From a virus, in IMG/VR virus record IMGVR_UViG_3300036766_000185, positions 1 to 64,000 of that record: 64,000 nt of DNA; one strand, given 5' to 3'. Below are positions 49,684 to 57,408 of the stretch, piece by piece. The position numbers and the translations under genes are program-made. The notes beneath the pieces are model-generated. The model worked only from the letters and a program-made list of their open reading frames with translations. It did not search any database and was not told the DNA's origin. Position 1 is the stretch's first letter; every line of letters begins with the position of its first letter.

Positions 49684-49925
49684 TTCTTGAGTTTAGTTAC
49701 TTCCCATGGGTGTCGAAGTCCTTGCAAATACTCACCGCCATCGGGTCCTTCTTTTCTACCTTCATTCAAAGTCTTAATCAACACCATCAGACATCCAACA
49801 TTATTGACCTTAGACGATAGACTCGCTATGCCCTGTTGAAAAGTTAACCCTACAATGGAACATTCATTCCCTGTCAGATCATCTAACACACGCTCCCCTA
49901 TATCGAATCCCAGATCAACTTTCAT
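49680..49925 (-). CDS. Hypothetical protein
   Basis: 81 residues with a compact beta-rich pattern ('VDLGFDIGERVLDDLTGNEC', 'GCLMVLIKTL'). Resembles small barrel proteins that bind nucleic acid, but I cannot name a family. ATGA overlaps on both sides. Confidence 0.5.
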   Translation of the reverse strand: MKVDLGFDIGERVLDDLTGNECSIVGLTFQQGIASLSSKVNNVGCLMVLIKTLNEGRKEGPDGGEYLQGLRHPWEVTKLKK

Positions 49926-50293
49926 TTTTCACTTTCTTGTTGATCATCTGTCTTAGTTGGAACAGAAATTGTTCTCCTCTCAATATCTCTCATGAAGTCA
50001 ATTAGCTCTTGCATTGAGTTATGCATTCCCTCAAGCTCACCTTCTAGCTCTGCGATTTCTTTCTCCAACTGTTCTTTCTCCCACGCGCTAGTTGCTTCTT
50101 TCAATTTTCTCTTTAAGCGGTCTAGCTCCTTCGAATGGGAGTCATATTTCTCCTTTAGTTTGGCATAGAGATCCTCGATGGCTCTCTGCTTTTCTTGCTG
50201 CTTCTCGTAGGGAATCTCCCCAGACTTACGCATTTCAGAGATTTCTTCCTTAAGTATTTGAAACTGGCGTTTAGTGCGAGCGTAGCATGGCAT
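49922..50293 (-). CDS. Coiled-coil protein
   Basis: 123 residues from the ATG overlapping the upstream stop. Nearly entirely heptad helix (YAKLKEKYDSHSKELDRLKR, LEKEIAELEGELEGMHNSMQ). Probably a dimer; unknown role. Confidence 0.6.
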   Translation of the reverse strand: MPCYARTKRQFQILKEEISEMRKSGEIPYEKQQEKQRAIEDLYAKLKEKYDSHSKELDRLKRKLKEATSAWEKEQLEKEIAELEGELEGMHNSMQELIDFMRDIERRTISVPTKTDDQQESEK

Positions 50294-50577
50294 TAGCGTA
50301 TCACCTCGATTTTGGGAGAGCAGCACCCGTCGCAGCCATGAATCCCCTCATCAATCTGTAATTCAAACTTTTTCTGTCGTCCCTGAAGCCACACTAGAGA
50401 GTCGGGGTCAGGATGCCCGATTCCATGAGGACAGATACGCTCAGTTAAAGCTCCTCTGTCCAGACGAATATTCAACTGCCAGTCTATCATATGGTGCTTA
50501 CTCGGATTGTGAAAGCAGCATATAGTCCCCTCACACTGTTTCTTAGGGTGATAACACCCTTCTTTATTCGTTTTCAT
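50293..50577 (-). CDS. Cysteine/histidine-rich protein
   Basis: 94 residues. Conserved-looking metal ligands: CYHPKKQCEGTICCFHNPSK, CPHGIGHPDPDS, and CDGCCSPK. Nine cysteines and several histidines suggest two or more metal sites. The 'CPHGIGHPDPDS' part is similar to small phage proteins of unknown function. Confidence 0.6.
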   Translation of the reverse strand: MKTNKEGCYHPKKQCEGTICCFHNPSKHHMIDWQLNIRLDRGALTERICPHGIGHPDPDSLVWLQGRQKKFELQIDEGIHGCDGCCSPKIEVIR

Positions 50578-50579
50578 TA

Positions 50580-50900
50580 TTACTTCCCTCCAAAAATCCC
50601 CTTCGACTTTTTGGCTTCGATGATCTTAACAACTAGCTCACCGACGGTACGACTATACGCTGTAAGCTCTATTTGCTTCTGAGCCGCTGTGAGTAGAGCG
50701 TCTAGTTGCCAAGATTTTCGTACGTTTGCATTAGGCTGGATAGCGAATTCGCCTGTCTCTGGGTCTAGAATTAGAGTTGCCAGCCACAATCGCTTCTGTT
50801 GATCTGCCTGTGCTTTCTGCTGATCAGTCTCCACCTGCTTGACTTCTGTCGCTTCCTGCTTAAGTTCTGTTTCCTTCTTCTCGGCCATTTCGTCGGACAT
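50580..50900 (-). CDS. Hypothetical protein
   Basis: 106 residues: Glu/Gln/Lys-rich N-terminal helix, then a folded part (WLATLILDPETGEFAIQPNA ... TVGELVVKIIEAKKSKGIF). No family recognised. Confidence 0.55.
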   Translation of the reverse strand: MSDEMAEKKETELKQEATEVKQVETDQQKAQADQQKRLWLATLILDPETGEFAIQPNANVRKSWQLDALLTAAQKQIELTAYSRTVGELVVKIIEAKKSKGIFGGK

Positions 50901-50903
50901 TGT

Positions 50904-51056
50904 TTATTTCTCCTCTAGTTTCAGTATTTCGTTTAACAGATAACTACCTCCCAATCCGCCCATGTTTCTCATTAAGATACTAAGTACGTCGTTAACCGCT
51001 CGATTGTACGCCTGTTGGCGAAGTCTCCGCTGCTGGAGCTTGCGTCTCTTTTTCAT
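50904..51056 (-). CDS. 50-residue basic protein overlapping the M14 peptidase end
   Basis: Frame MKKRRKLQQRRLRQQAYNRA ... YLLNEILKLEEK, with a strongly basic first half, reads through the last 65 bases of the peptidase gene in another frame and fills the gap to the next gene. A weak ribosome site lowers confidence; an internal ATG (MRNMGGLGG) is an alternative. Confidence 0.4.
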   Translation of the reverse strand: MKKRRKLQQRRLRQQAYNRAVNDVLSILMRNMGGLGGSYLLNEILKLEEK

Positions 51057-51846
51057 GAGCGACACTCGTTTCTTTCTCTTTCGGCTTTAATCCCTCTCCT
51101 TTGGAACGATCAAAATTATTGAGAGCCGACACTATCATACGCGACCCTCCTGCAATCTGATTAACACCAGTCCCAGCGATTCTTCCTGGGACTTCGAACG
51201 TCAGAGAGTATAGCGCTCCTCTTTTCTCAAAATAGAACTCCTCAAGTGTTCCCTCTTTATAGCTAGTAACCACTCCACTTTTACAGGTCTCCTTATAAAC
51301 GGTCTTGGTTTTTCTAATGTCAAAATAGGCCGCTACGTCATTCAACACCAATCGCGCTAGAGAGTTGGACGTTGGAATTTTTCTCTCGTATATGTACGCA
51401 GAGCTTTCATCTGCATCTCCGTGTACGTCGAGAAATAACGATAATTTTGTAGGAGTGTTATCAAAGATCAATCGCAATTCTCTGGTATCTCGCTCCCCAA
51501 CCTTTAAATTACTTCCCTTGCGATCTCCTGTCAATCTTGATGAGTGGCTCCATCCCCATGGATTCGCGCACGGAAAGATGTACAGATTCCAGCGATCTTT
51601 ATCTAATTCTCCCAGAGAGTGCAACAGACAATCAACACTCCAGTATTCGTTCCCATGTTGTCCCGCTACTATCACCACTGAATCTTTGGCTCGTCGAGAG
51701 ACTGATCTAATAGTTGGAAACGCAAAAGCTTCTTGTCCATACACAAGATGATCTAGAAATTTTACCTCTAGATCGGCCTTGGCTGCCTCTTCTATAATAG
51801 TGGTAAGCAGCCTATTATAGTCTTTGGGCCGCGACTGCTTCTCCAT
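50992..51846 (-). CDS. M14-type zinc carboxypeptidase
   Basis: 284 residues. Zinc ligands in 'VIVAGQHGNEYWSVDCLLHS' (HxxE) and 'LFLDVHGDADESSAYIYER' (third His), with 'PCANPWGWSHSSRLTGDRKG' between them and 'YSLTFEVPGR' carrying the catalytic Glu, as in MpaA/M14 peptidases. Family members trim peptidoglycan peptides or tags. No signal peptide. A cell-wall degrading role at lysis is possible, cytosolic peptide processing equally so. Confidence 0.8.
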   Translation of the reverse strand: MEKQSRPKDYNRLLTTIIEEAAKADLEVKFLDHLVYGQEAFAFPTIRSVSRRAKDSVVIVAGQHGNEYWSVDCLLHSLGELDKDRWNLYIFPCANPWGWSHSSRLTGDRKGSNLKVGERDTRELRLIFDNTPTKLSLFLDVHGDADESSAYIYERKIPTSNSLARLVLNDVAAYFDIRKTKTVYKETCKSGVVTSYKEGTLEEFYFEKRGALYSLTFEVPGRIAGTGVNQIAGGSRMIVSALNNFDRSKGEGLKPKEKETSVAHEKETQAPAAETSPTGVQSSG

Positions 51847-51863
51847 CGTCTCTGACCCTCTTA

Positions 51864-51992
51864 TTAATTAGCTCGTCGTCCTAGCTCGCCAAGAACACAT
51901 CCTGCCACAACAGCCCACCATAGATTGTGAGTAATCTGATACACAGCAAAAGCTCCGATCAGCGGAGCAAAATTAAAATCGATGTTCCACAT
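51864..51992 (-). CDS. 42-residue membrane protein
   Basis: MWNIDFNFAPLIGAFAVYQI then THNLWWAVVAGCVLGELGRR: two short hydrophobic stretches. Starts on a TAATG overlap with the nuclease gene upstream. Confidence 0.5.
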   Translation of the reverse strand: MWNIDFNFAPLIGAFAVYQITHNLWWAVVAGCVLGELGRRAN

Positions 51993-52294
51993 TATAGAAT
52001 TCCCTCTCTTATATTGTATCGTCGTCCGCCCATTTCAAGAACAAAGAGCGGAACTTTCCCTATCAGCGCTGCATTTTTTCTGAGAGTCTCCAGATCCTTA
52101 AAATTCAATTTAAAGCTCTTAGCGGTAGTAAACTTAGCTTGCACTAGATAGTCGAGCGTTGTGATATCCTCGCGCATTCCTGGAAACGCTCCAGATCCAG
52201 GCTGCACTCGTCCGCCGATCTTTTTAGCAAGCTTCTTTTCAAACTCTCGCCCTGCCACCTGCGGAGTCTTGGCTTTGAGCCAGCGTGGAATCAT
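51992..52294 (-). CDS. PD-(D/E)XK nuclease-like protein
   Basis: 100 residues. 'AGREFEKKLAKKIGGRVQPG' (the early Glu), 'SGAFPGMREDITTLDYLVQA' and 'QAKFTTAKSF' follow the small restriction-fold nucleases of phage (VRR-NUC or HJR-like), with D then QxK in place of ExK. Likely acts on branched DNA. Substrate is inferred. ATGA overlap with the secreted small gene upstream. Confidence 0.65.
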   Translation of the reverse strand: MIPRWLKAKTPQVAGREFEKKLAKKIGGRVQPGSGAFPGMREDITTLDYLVQAKFTTAKSFKLNFKDLETLRKNAALIGKVPLFVLEMGGRRYNIREGIL

Positions 52295-52527
52295 CTTCGA
52301 TTTTTCCTATCTCTTCCAGTTGTGTCGTAGGAATAATCGTTTTGACCAGTGTCATGAACATAATAAATTGGGTCTTCCTTCAAATGCACGGCTAGCTCGC
52401 TTTTAGGCGTACAGTGCTTGATTCGATAGCCTTTGCGATAGTGCGCATGACAGTCCATTTCCTCAGACGCAGAGACCGCACTACATAGATTTAGAATTGA
52501 AACCATTACGAGAACCCAAACACGCAT
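52291..52527 (-). CDS. Small secreted protein
   Basis: 78 residues. Signal peptide MRVWVLVMVSILNLCSAVSA with a probable cleavage after SASA-type residues, then a short mature part with two Cys (CHAHYRKGYRIKHC) that could form a disulfide, and a polar tail. Exported to the envelope; role unknown. Confidence 0.6.
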   Translation of the reverse strand: MRVWVLVMVSILNLCSAVSASEEMDCHAHYRKGYRIKHCTPKSELAVHLKEDPIYYVHDTGQNDYSYDTTGRDRKNRR

Positions 52528-52570
52528 CTTATCCCTCTAAAGTGTAATTAAGAAACTCTTTCAACGTCTC

Positions 52571-52864
52571 TCATTTGCTCTCCAAGATTTGTTTCCACAT
52601 TGGAACGTAGGGCTTCTGTCGCGCTCTAAGATGTTCAATTTCTGCATCAGTGGGAGCGACCATAGATTCTTGTATGATTTGCGCCCACAGATCTTTACGA
52701 TTGTCTACACGAAACATGAGTCTACGCCCACCGCCCTGATAAATAGTAACAAGATACGCGACAGTTTTATTAATCGTCGATATCTCGTCTACTGTCTGCT
52801 CGACCAGACGCTTAATGTCGATACGACAGTCTGGATAGACTTTATCTTTAAGGCGTCTGCTCAT
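52571..52864 (-). CDS. Hypothetical protein
   Basis: 97 residues from the ATG overlapping the upstream stop. Alpha/beta pattern (IDIKRLVEQTVDEISTINKT, RRLMFRVDNRKDLWAQII). Basic. No family recognised. The 43 bases to the next gene hold no feature. Confidence 0.55.
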   Translation of the reverse strand: MSRRLKDKVYPDCRIDIKRLVEQTVDEISTINKTVAYLVTIYQGGGRRLMFRVDNRKDLWAQIIQESMVAPTDAEIEHLRARQKPYVPMWKQILESK

Positions 52865-53070
52865 TTTGCTTCCTCCCAAGGGGCTTGTCCCATTTTCTCT
52901 AGTGCATCAGCTAGGTACACGGCCTGTTCAACAGATTCCTGCGCAGAGAGTAGCGGAGTATAAGAATAAATAATGCCGTAGTTATCTCGATGAGAACCCA
53001 AATGAGAATACAATCGAAGGGCAGCCTCTGCTATAAACGTTGCTCTATTTGAGATATTTATACCTTGCAT
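52861..53070 (-). CDS. Hypothetical helical protein
   Basis: 69 residues, helical (RATFIAEAALRLYSHLGSHR, VEQAVYLADALEKMGQ). ATGA-type overlap with neighbours. No family recognised. Confidence 0.5.
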   Translation of the reverse strand: MQGINISNRATFIAEAALRLYSHLGSHRDNYGIIYSYTPLLSAQESVEQAVYLADALEKMGQAPWEEAK

Positions 53071-53249
53071 CAGTGCCCTTCGTAAAGTTCCTCTTTTTCT
53101 CGATCTATATCTCTTTGAACATCCTTGATCAACGCATCCAGATAGCCTTTGACAAAGTAAATGGATAACTTTCCCGTATCGTTAGCTATCGCCTTCTCTA
53201 CTTCCTCTATCACGTTCTTTAAATGCGCAAGCATACCGTGATTGGTCAT
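53070..53249 (-). CDS. 59-residue helical protein
   Basis: A complete frame MTNHGMLAHLKNVIEEVEKA ... EKEELYEGH, helical and acidic. It starts on TAATG with the upstream gene and ends on TGATG with the next, so it is in a coupled chain. Confidence 0.6.
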   Translation of the reverse strand: MTNHGMLAHLKNVIEEVEKAIANDTGKLSIYFVKGYLDALIKDVQRDIDREKEELYEGH

Positions 53250-53347
53250 TAGTCGTATCTCCCGAACACAATGGCTTTTAGCAACCCTAGTGTGTTAGGT
53301 ATCAGTCTCAACAGGAACAGAAACGGTTGCAACAGTGGCGCATTCAT
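53249..53347 (-). CDS. 32-residue membrane micro-protein
   Basis: MNAPLLQPFLFLLRLIPNTL then GLLKAIVFGRYD: a hydrophobic helix with a proline kink. Starts two bases after the upstream stop. Confidence 0.45.
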   Translation of the reverse strand: MNAPLLQPFLFLLRLIPNTLGLLKAIVFGRYD

Positions 53348-53348
53348 T

Positions 53349-53879
53349 TCAATCTGAGTTTTCTCCAACAATGAACAAATTCCAGCGACCGATGCATCCC
53401 AAAAATCTATCCATGTCCGACTTCCAATCAATCAGATCGTCCAGTTTAGTGGGAAGCTTATTCTCTGCAATTCGCACTAGCGTATCGTCTTCAATATCAA
53501 TAGGATAAAGCCCTTCTTCTAAGTATTTATAGCTTCGATTGCAACTGAGACTAAAATCGCTCAAATCGTAATCGTAAGCTGCAAGTTCGTCTAATGTTGC
53601 TCCGAAAGCTCCACAGTTGCTCTCGTACCATTTGTCAGAGAGCCATTTCATGTATCGCTTCATGTACTTCGTTGGCGTCAAGATAGTCCCAAGAAATTTC
53701 GGATGATGACAAGCTATCCCTGCTGTTTGATGGACAATCTTAATCCACTTTCTAGTATCTTTAAAGGGAAGACCATCAAATGGAGAATAAACAGCGAGCA
53801 CCAGTTGAGGTAGAGTTAGTTTCAAATCAAGATCAAGAAACTTGTACTCGTCGTCTGGGGTGAACTCTAGCTCTTTCAT
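53349..53879 (-). CDS. Hypothetical protein
   Basis: 176 residues, acidic, with aromatic-rich helices (PQLVLAVYSPFDGLPFKDTR, 'YMKRYMKWLSDKWYESNCGA'). No recognised motif or membrane segment. It is preceded by an 86-base gap that follows the secreted glycine-repeat gene and may carry a terminator-like structure. Confidence 0.55.
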   Translation of the reverse strand: MKELEFTPDDEYKFLDLDLKLTLPQLVLAVYSPFDGLPFKDTRKWIKIVHQTAGIACHHPKFLGTILTPTKYMKRYMKWLSDKWYESNCGAFGATLDELAAYDYDLSDFSLSCNRSYKYLEEGLYPIDIEDDTLVRIAENKLPTKLDDLIDWKSDMDRFLGCIGRWNLFIVGENSD

Positions 53880-53965
53880 TCTGCTCTCCTCGTATCATAC
53901 TGAAAAAAGGCCGTCTCTCCGCGCTGTCAAGCCGTAAATTCGCAGGTCGGCTTTCCCCGTAGATC

Positions 53966-54553
53966 TTAGTAGAAAATCCCAAAAAGATCACCAAACAGTG
54001 TTCGGTCGTTCTTCTTGCTCTGCTTCTCTAAACGCTTTAGAGCAGCCGCGTACTTCGGTGTGAACTCTTCTTTAGTCATTACACCAGCTTTGTACGCCTC
54101 AATCAGACGATTCAAGTACACGTCTGTCTTCGCGAAAACTGATGTACGAGAGAACCCAACACCACCCAAGAACGTACCGATATTGATCGAGTCCGTCCCA
54201 GCCGCCGCACTCGTCCCTGCAGAGCCGAACGAGTACACGCGGGTCTTGATACTGTTGCCACCGTTACTGGCCGTCGAGCTTCCACCATTTGCGGTGTTCG
54301 TGTTGTGAACACTCGCATTTCCGCCCGTCGCGGAATTGCCGTTCACGTTCTGATTCGTGTTCGTAACGGCATTGTTGGAGTTGCCGCCGTTCCCACCGTT
54401 GCCCCCGTTTCCACCATTACCGCCGTTGCCGCCATCGCCACCACAGCCAGCAGCCTGACCACCACTTGACTCACATCCCTGATCGCTAGCAGCCGCAAAA
54501 GCAAGCTGCGAGCCAATCAACACTAGAGCCACCACCAAAATCAACTTCTTCAT
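53966..54553 (-). CDS. Secreted glycine-repeat protein
   Basis: 195 residues. Signal peptide MKKLILVVALVLIGSQLAFA, then a Cys-containing start, tandem GGN repeats (residues about 35-60), a Asn/Thr/Ser-rich stretch, a hydrophobic segment (GTFLGGVGFSRTSVFAKTDV) and a charged helical C-terminus (YAAALKRLEKQSKKNDRTL). Base composition is more GC-rich than its neighbours. A strong GGGAGGG site precedes the ATG. The exported repeat protein could act in the envelope or outside the cell. I do not know a family for it. Confidence 0.7.
   Translation of the reverse strand: MKKLILVVALVLIGSQLAFAAASDQGCESSGGQAAGCGGDGGNGGNGGNGGNGGNGGNSNNAVTNTNQNVNGNSATGGNASVHNTNTANGGSSTASNGGNSIKTRVYSFGSAGTSAAAGTDSINIGTFLGGVGFSRTSVFAKTDVYLNRLIEAYKAGVMTKEEFTPKYAAALKRLEKQSKKNDRTLFGDLFGIFY
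54381..54438 (-). repeat. Tandem GGN codon repeat
   Basis: About six 9-base units encoding Gly-Gly-Asn in tandem, with GC-rich third positions. Such tracts change length easily by slippage. Confidence 0.75.
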
Positions 54554-54623
54554 TCTTCAACCCTCCCGATTTTCGGCCCGCACCACACGAGCCTGCGCTA
54601 CACGTTACTCAGATCATCCAACT

Positions 54624-55139
54624 CTAGCCTCTAAAGTCTGCTTCATTTTCTTTTCCTAAGCAACATTTTTTAAATTTCTTCTTGCTTCCGCACGGACAGA
54701 GAGTATTCCTCCCTATCTTTACTGATCGATATTCTTTATCAGCAATCGTAATCCCGTACAGATGATCAAGTTCATGCTGTACTACAATCGCCTCTAGCCC
54801 TGACAGCGCGTACTCTTTGTCGTCTCCGTTCTTCACAACGACCTCGGTCGCCCGCTGCACACTTTTCGTTAATCCTGGAAGACTCAAGCATCCTTCTGAG
54901 TGCACGACGAAATCAGACGCTTTGATGATCTCAGGATTCCAGAGATTTAGTTTAGTGTCTTTTACTCTCACGATCGCCGCTCGCTTTAGTACGCCGATCT
55001 GTACGGCAGCCAATCCAACTCCTGGAGTCTCTGAGTTTGTTAATTCAGTCTCCAATCTGTCAAAGAGCAGAGCTAGATTGTCTGCCTTTTCCACTGGGTC
55101 CGATATTCGATTTAAGAGCACTTTTGATAGTTCAATCAT
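54624..55139 (-). CDS. def: Peptide deformylase with C-terminal SEC-C zinc motif
   Basis: 171 residues from the ATG in a TGATG overlap. Deformylase motifs: 'GVGLAAVQIG' (motif 1), 'EGCLSLPGLT' (motif 2, Cys ligand) and 'VVQHELDHLYGI' (motif 3, HExxH). Phage deformylases remove formyl groups from new proteins. After the catalytic core, 'LCPCGSKKKFKKCC' is a SEC-C type zinc motif, as at the C-terminus of SecA where it helps bind the ribosome. The bacterial C-terminal helix that docks on the ribosome is absent, so the SEC-C tail may replace it. That functional link is inference. Confidence 0.92.
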   Translation of the reverse strand: MIELSKVLLNRISDPVEKADNLALLFDRLETELTNSETPGVGLAAVQIGVLKRAAIVRVKDTKLNLWNPEIIKASDFVVHSEGCLSLPGLTKSVQRATEVVVKNGDDKEYALSGLEAIVVQHELDHLYGITIADKEYRSVKIGRNTLCPCGSKKKFKKCCLGKENEADFRG

Positions 55140-55345
55140 CAAACTTTCGCGACTGGTTTCTTAAACCGAGCACGAGCTACAGCTTGAATCTCTAATAGTC
55201 TAGCCTCATCCTCAGTTGTGCGTCCTTGTTTAACCGCTAACGCCAAAGCTTCTACTAACTCCTCGCGCTTCATCAGATTAAAACAGCGCAGACCATATCC
55301 CTTTGCTGCTTTCTTCATCGCGTTAAAACTCATTTCTTCGGCCAT
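55139..55345 (-). CDS. SAP/HeH-like small DNA-binding protein
   Basis: 68 residues. 'MSFNAMKKAAKGYGLRCFNL' and 'KREELVEALALAVKQ' give the helix-extended loop-helix of the SAP/LEM-like DNA-binding fold. First gene behind promoter P1, with AGGAGG before the ATG, directly upstream of deformylase. May be a regulator. Confidence 0.6.
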   Translation of the reverse strand: MAEEMSFNAMKKAAKGYGLRCFNLMKREELVEALALAVKQGRTTEDEARLLEIQAVARARFKKPVAKV

Positions 55346-55371
55346 CTGATCCTCCTTTGTCCTCTACTACA

Positions 55372-55401
55372 AGTATACACTATCCGATATATCGGTGTCA
55401 A
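55372..55401 (-). promoter_or_regulatory. Sigma70-like promoter P1 with embedded palindrome
   Basis: On the minus strand TTGACA, 18 bp, TATACT. The bases next to the -35 box form the perfect palindrome CCGATATATCGG. It starts just after the recA stop and drives the SAP-like and deformylase genes. An almost identical promoter lies at P2. Confidence 0.75.
55384..55395. promoter_or_regulatory. Palindromic operator candidate
   Basis: CCGATATATCGG, a perfect 12-base palindrome between -35 and -10, is placed where a dimeric repressor would block RNA polymerase. P2 carries an imperfect version (CCGATACATCAGG). Confidence 0.5.
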
Positions 55402-55407
55402 GTATTC

Positions 55408-56430
55408 CTATTGCTGCCGAGCGAACGTCGAAATCTCTGTTGTCAACTTAGAAACTAACTTCTGATCTGGACGCACAACGGCTAAAAAGTTCTTTATCCC
55501 ATTCGCTTTAATATCGCCATACGTATAGACGCTCCCACTTCTATGAATCAAGTCGTACAAAGTACCATATCTTATGATCTCTTCTAGCGTATCGACCTGC
55601 CCCTGCAACGGGCCTTGAAAGTACAACGTAAACTGTCCCTCCCTATATGGACTATAGGTCTTGTTCTTTTTAGTCAGGAACTTGATCACGTGCCCAATTT
55701 TTACCTTATCACCCGCAGCGTTGTCCTCTTCGATCCACTCACCGTGCTTAAAGCGCACACGAATAGACGCTGCAAATCTAATACCCATACCCCCTGGAGT
55801 AGTCTCAGGGTCACCATAAACTATACCGATTTTTAGTCGAATCTGATTTATCAATAGCACTATGCAGTTATTCCAATCGTTGTTCTCATTCAGCGAATTT
55901 AGCGCTGCAGACAGTCTACGAATAGCGCGATTCATAAGTAGCGCTCGCTCTCCAATCTTCTCTACATCATCAACAACTGACTTGTCAAGCTCGCTCTGTG
56001 GACTCATGGCAGCCACGCTGTCTAGAACAACTATTCCGCAATCACCCGATCGAACAAACGCTTCCAAGACTTCAACCGCCTGTTCAGAAGTTTCAGGACG
56101 TGAGTAGATAAGACTTGCTACATCAACGCCCATCAACTCCGCCCATTTAGAGTCCCAGGTATTCTCAACGTCAATATAAACTGCGGTCTTTCCCGACTTC
56201 TGCACATTTGCTATAAGTTTTAACGCCATCGTGGTTTTCCCAGAGCTTTCCGCTCCGTACCACTCGATGATTCGTCCAAGAGGCATCCCTCCGCCACATT
56301 CAATATCGAGAGAAAGTGAGCCAGTTGAGACACGCTCTAGATCAACAGTTTTAATCCCAGATCCTTTCATCGCCAGACCTGTCCCGTATTTCTTTTGGAG
56401 ACGACTCATGATCTCCTCGGCGTTACTCAT
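55408..56430 (-). CDS. recA: RecA/UvsX recombinase
   Basis: 340 residues from the second ATG (MSNAEEIMSRLQ), 13 bases behind a GGAG; an ATG eight codons upstream overlaps the LAGLIDADG gene. Walker A 'YGAESSGKTTMALK' differs from bacterial RecA (GPESSGKTT) by Ala for Pro; Walker B region 'DCGIVVLDSVAAMSPQSE' and the L2-like 'INQIRLKIGIVYGDPETTPG' are well conserved. It catalyses strand invasion in repair and in recombination-dependent replication, with the ssDNA-binding proteins and the SbcCD-like pair. Confidence 0.95.
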   Translation of the reverse strand: MSNAEEIMSRLQKKYGTGLAMKGSGIKTVDLERVSTGSLSLDIECGGGMPLGRIIEWYGAESSGKTTMALKLIANVQKSGKTAVYIDVENTWDSKWAELMGVDVASLIYSRPETSEQAVEVLEAFVRSGDCGIVVLDSVAAMSPQSELDKSVVDDVEKIGERALLMNRAIRRLSAALNSLNENNDWNNCIVLLINQIRLKIGIVYGDPETTPGGMGIRFAASIRVRFKHGEWIEEDNAAGDKVKIGHVIKFLTKKNKTYSPYREGQFTLYFQGPLQGQVDTLEEIIRYGTLYDLIHRSGSVYTYGDIKANGIKNFLAVVRPDQKLVSKLTTEISTFARQQ

Positions 56431-56875
56431 CGCTGATACGCTCTCCGATTTCATTGATGTGCTTCATCAACTCTTTAGCTGCTCCTAGCGACTCCTGACT
56501 GTGAATATCGCGGGCATGCCCTGGAACTCGGCTTTTTCGCATTTCGAATTGAAATCCTCGTCCAAGTTTTACTCGATCTCGCTTTACTATGACGTACGGA
56601 TGAATCATTTTCAGAAATCGATCCGCCATGTTGGCTGTTAAAATCCAATCACCAACGGGCTTGTGCATCCCATGACGCTTGTAAACTCGAAGATATCCAC
56701 CGAATTTTCTGTGAATTGATTTCATAAGATCCAGATGAGTATTTACAATTCCGATTCTAAGCGAATAGACCGTAGTCTTTGTTAGAGGCTTCAAGCTTCG
56801 TAGAATTGTTAGATATCCTTCTCCGTCGAACAGACCAGCTAGATATTTCGGAGTTAGTCTATCTTCGATTTCCAT
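56423..56875 (-). CDS. LAGLIDADG homing endonuclease
   Basis: 150 residues. One LAGLIDADG-type motif 'YLAGLFDGEGYLTILR' (residues 14-29) with acidic catalytic residue, and the fold continuing in 'LRIGIVNTHLDLMKSIHRKF' and 'WILTANMADRFLKMIHPYVI'. A single-motif enzyme should act as a homodimer. It lies between the resolvase and recA genes and its end overlaps the recA start. Possibly a free-standing mobile gene. Confidence 0.85.
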   Translation of the reverse strand: MEIEDRLTPKYLAGLFDGEGYLTILRSLKPLTKTTVYSLRIGIVNTHLDLMKSIHRKFGGYLRVYKRHGMHKPVGDWILTANMADRFLKMIHPYVIVKRDRVKLGRGFQFEMRKSRVPGHARDIHSQESLGAAKELMKHINEIGERISDE

Positions 56876-57408
56876 TACCGTTTCCCTCTTCGTGCTTTTG
56901 CTGTCGGAGCTTCTAATGTACTCTCGTATCCATACATCGCAAGGACGAATGCATCGGCTATGTCGTCTTGATCTATGTCAATTTTATATTTGTAGTTAAT
57001 AAAAGCTCGTACTTCTGGCTTTTTTACGTTTCCCTTACACCCTAATCTGCTTCTAGCTGAGGATGCATAGATCAAAATTGGTTTTGCTTCTTTTCGAGCA
57101 AGCCAGTCCCACAAAACTGCTCCCGACAATCTAGCTAGCAACTGAACTGTTCGATAGTTGTTTTTGAGAAAAACGTCCTCAACGACCATCAAATCTACAT
57201 CAGAGCGCGAGATAACAACGCTCAAATCACCAGCGATAACACGCATAACATCAAACTGATCAATACTTGCTTTAGTCTTGGCCTTCGTACCATACTTCTC
57301 TTTCAATCGCTCTACTGGGTTGATCACTCCCGACGCGAATATTTTTCCATCGTCGAGAATGCACCAACCCGTGCTTACGCTGCTGATATCAACCCCAAGA
57401 ACTCTCAT
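56875..57408 (-). CDS. RuvC-like Holliday junction resolvase
   Basis: 177 residues. RNase H-like core with 'VLGVDISSVSTGWCILDDGK' (first Asp), 'VDLMVVEDVFLKNNYRTVQL' (Glu), and 'IDQDDIADAFVLAMYGYES' (final acidic pair): the RuvC order of catalytic acids. It should cut Holliday junctions made by RecA before packaging. Basic tail (KARRGKR). ATGA overlap with the gene upstream. Confidence 0.88.
   Translation of the reverse strand: MRVLGVDISSVSTGWCILDDGKIFASGVINPVERLKEKYGTKAKTKASIDQFDVMRVIAGDLSVVISRSDVDLMVVEDVFLKNNYRTVQLLARLSGAVLWDWLARKEAKPILIYASSARSRLGCKGNVKKPEVRAFINYKYKIDIDQDDIADAFVLAMYGYESTLEAPTAKARRGKR

Noticed and set aside
53900-53950. Terminator-like AAGCCG/CGGCTT stem and TTTTTT run after the secreted protein gene
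   Set aside because: The T-run does not directly follow the stem (about 24 bases apart) and the alternative stem is only 4 bp.
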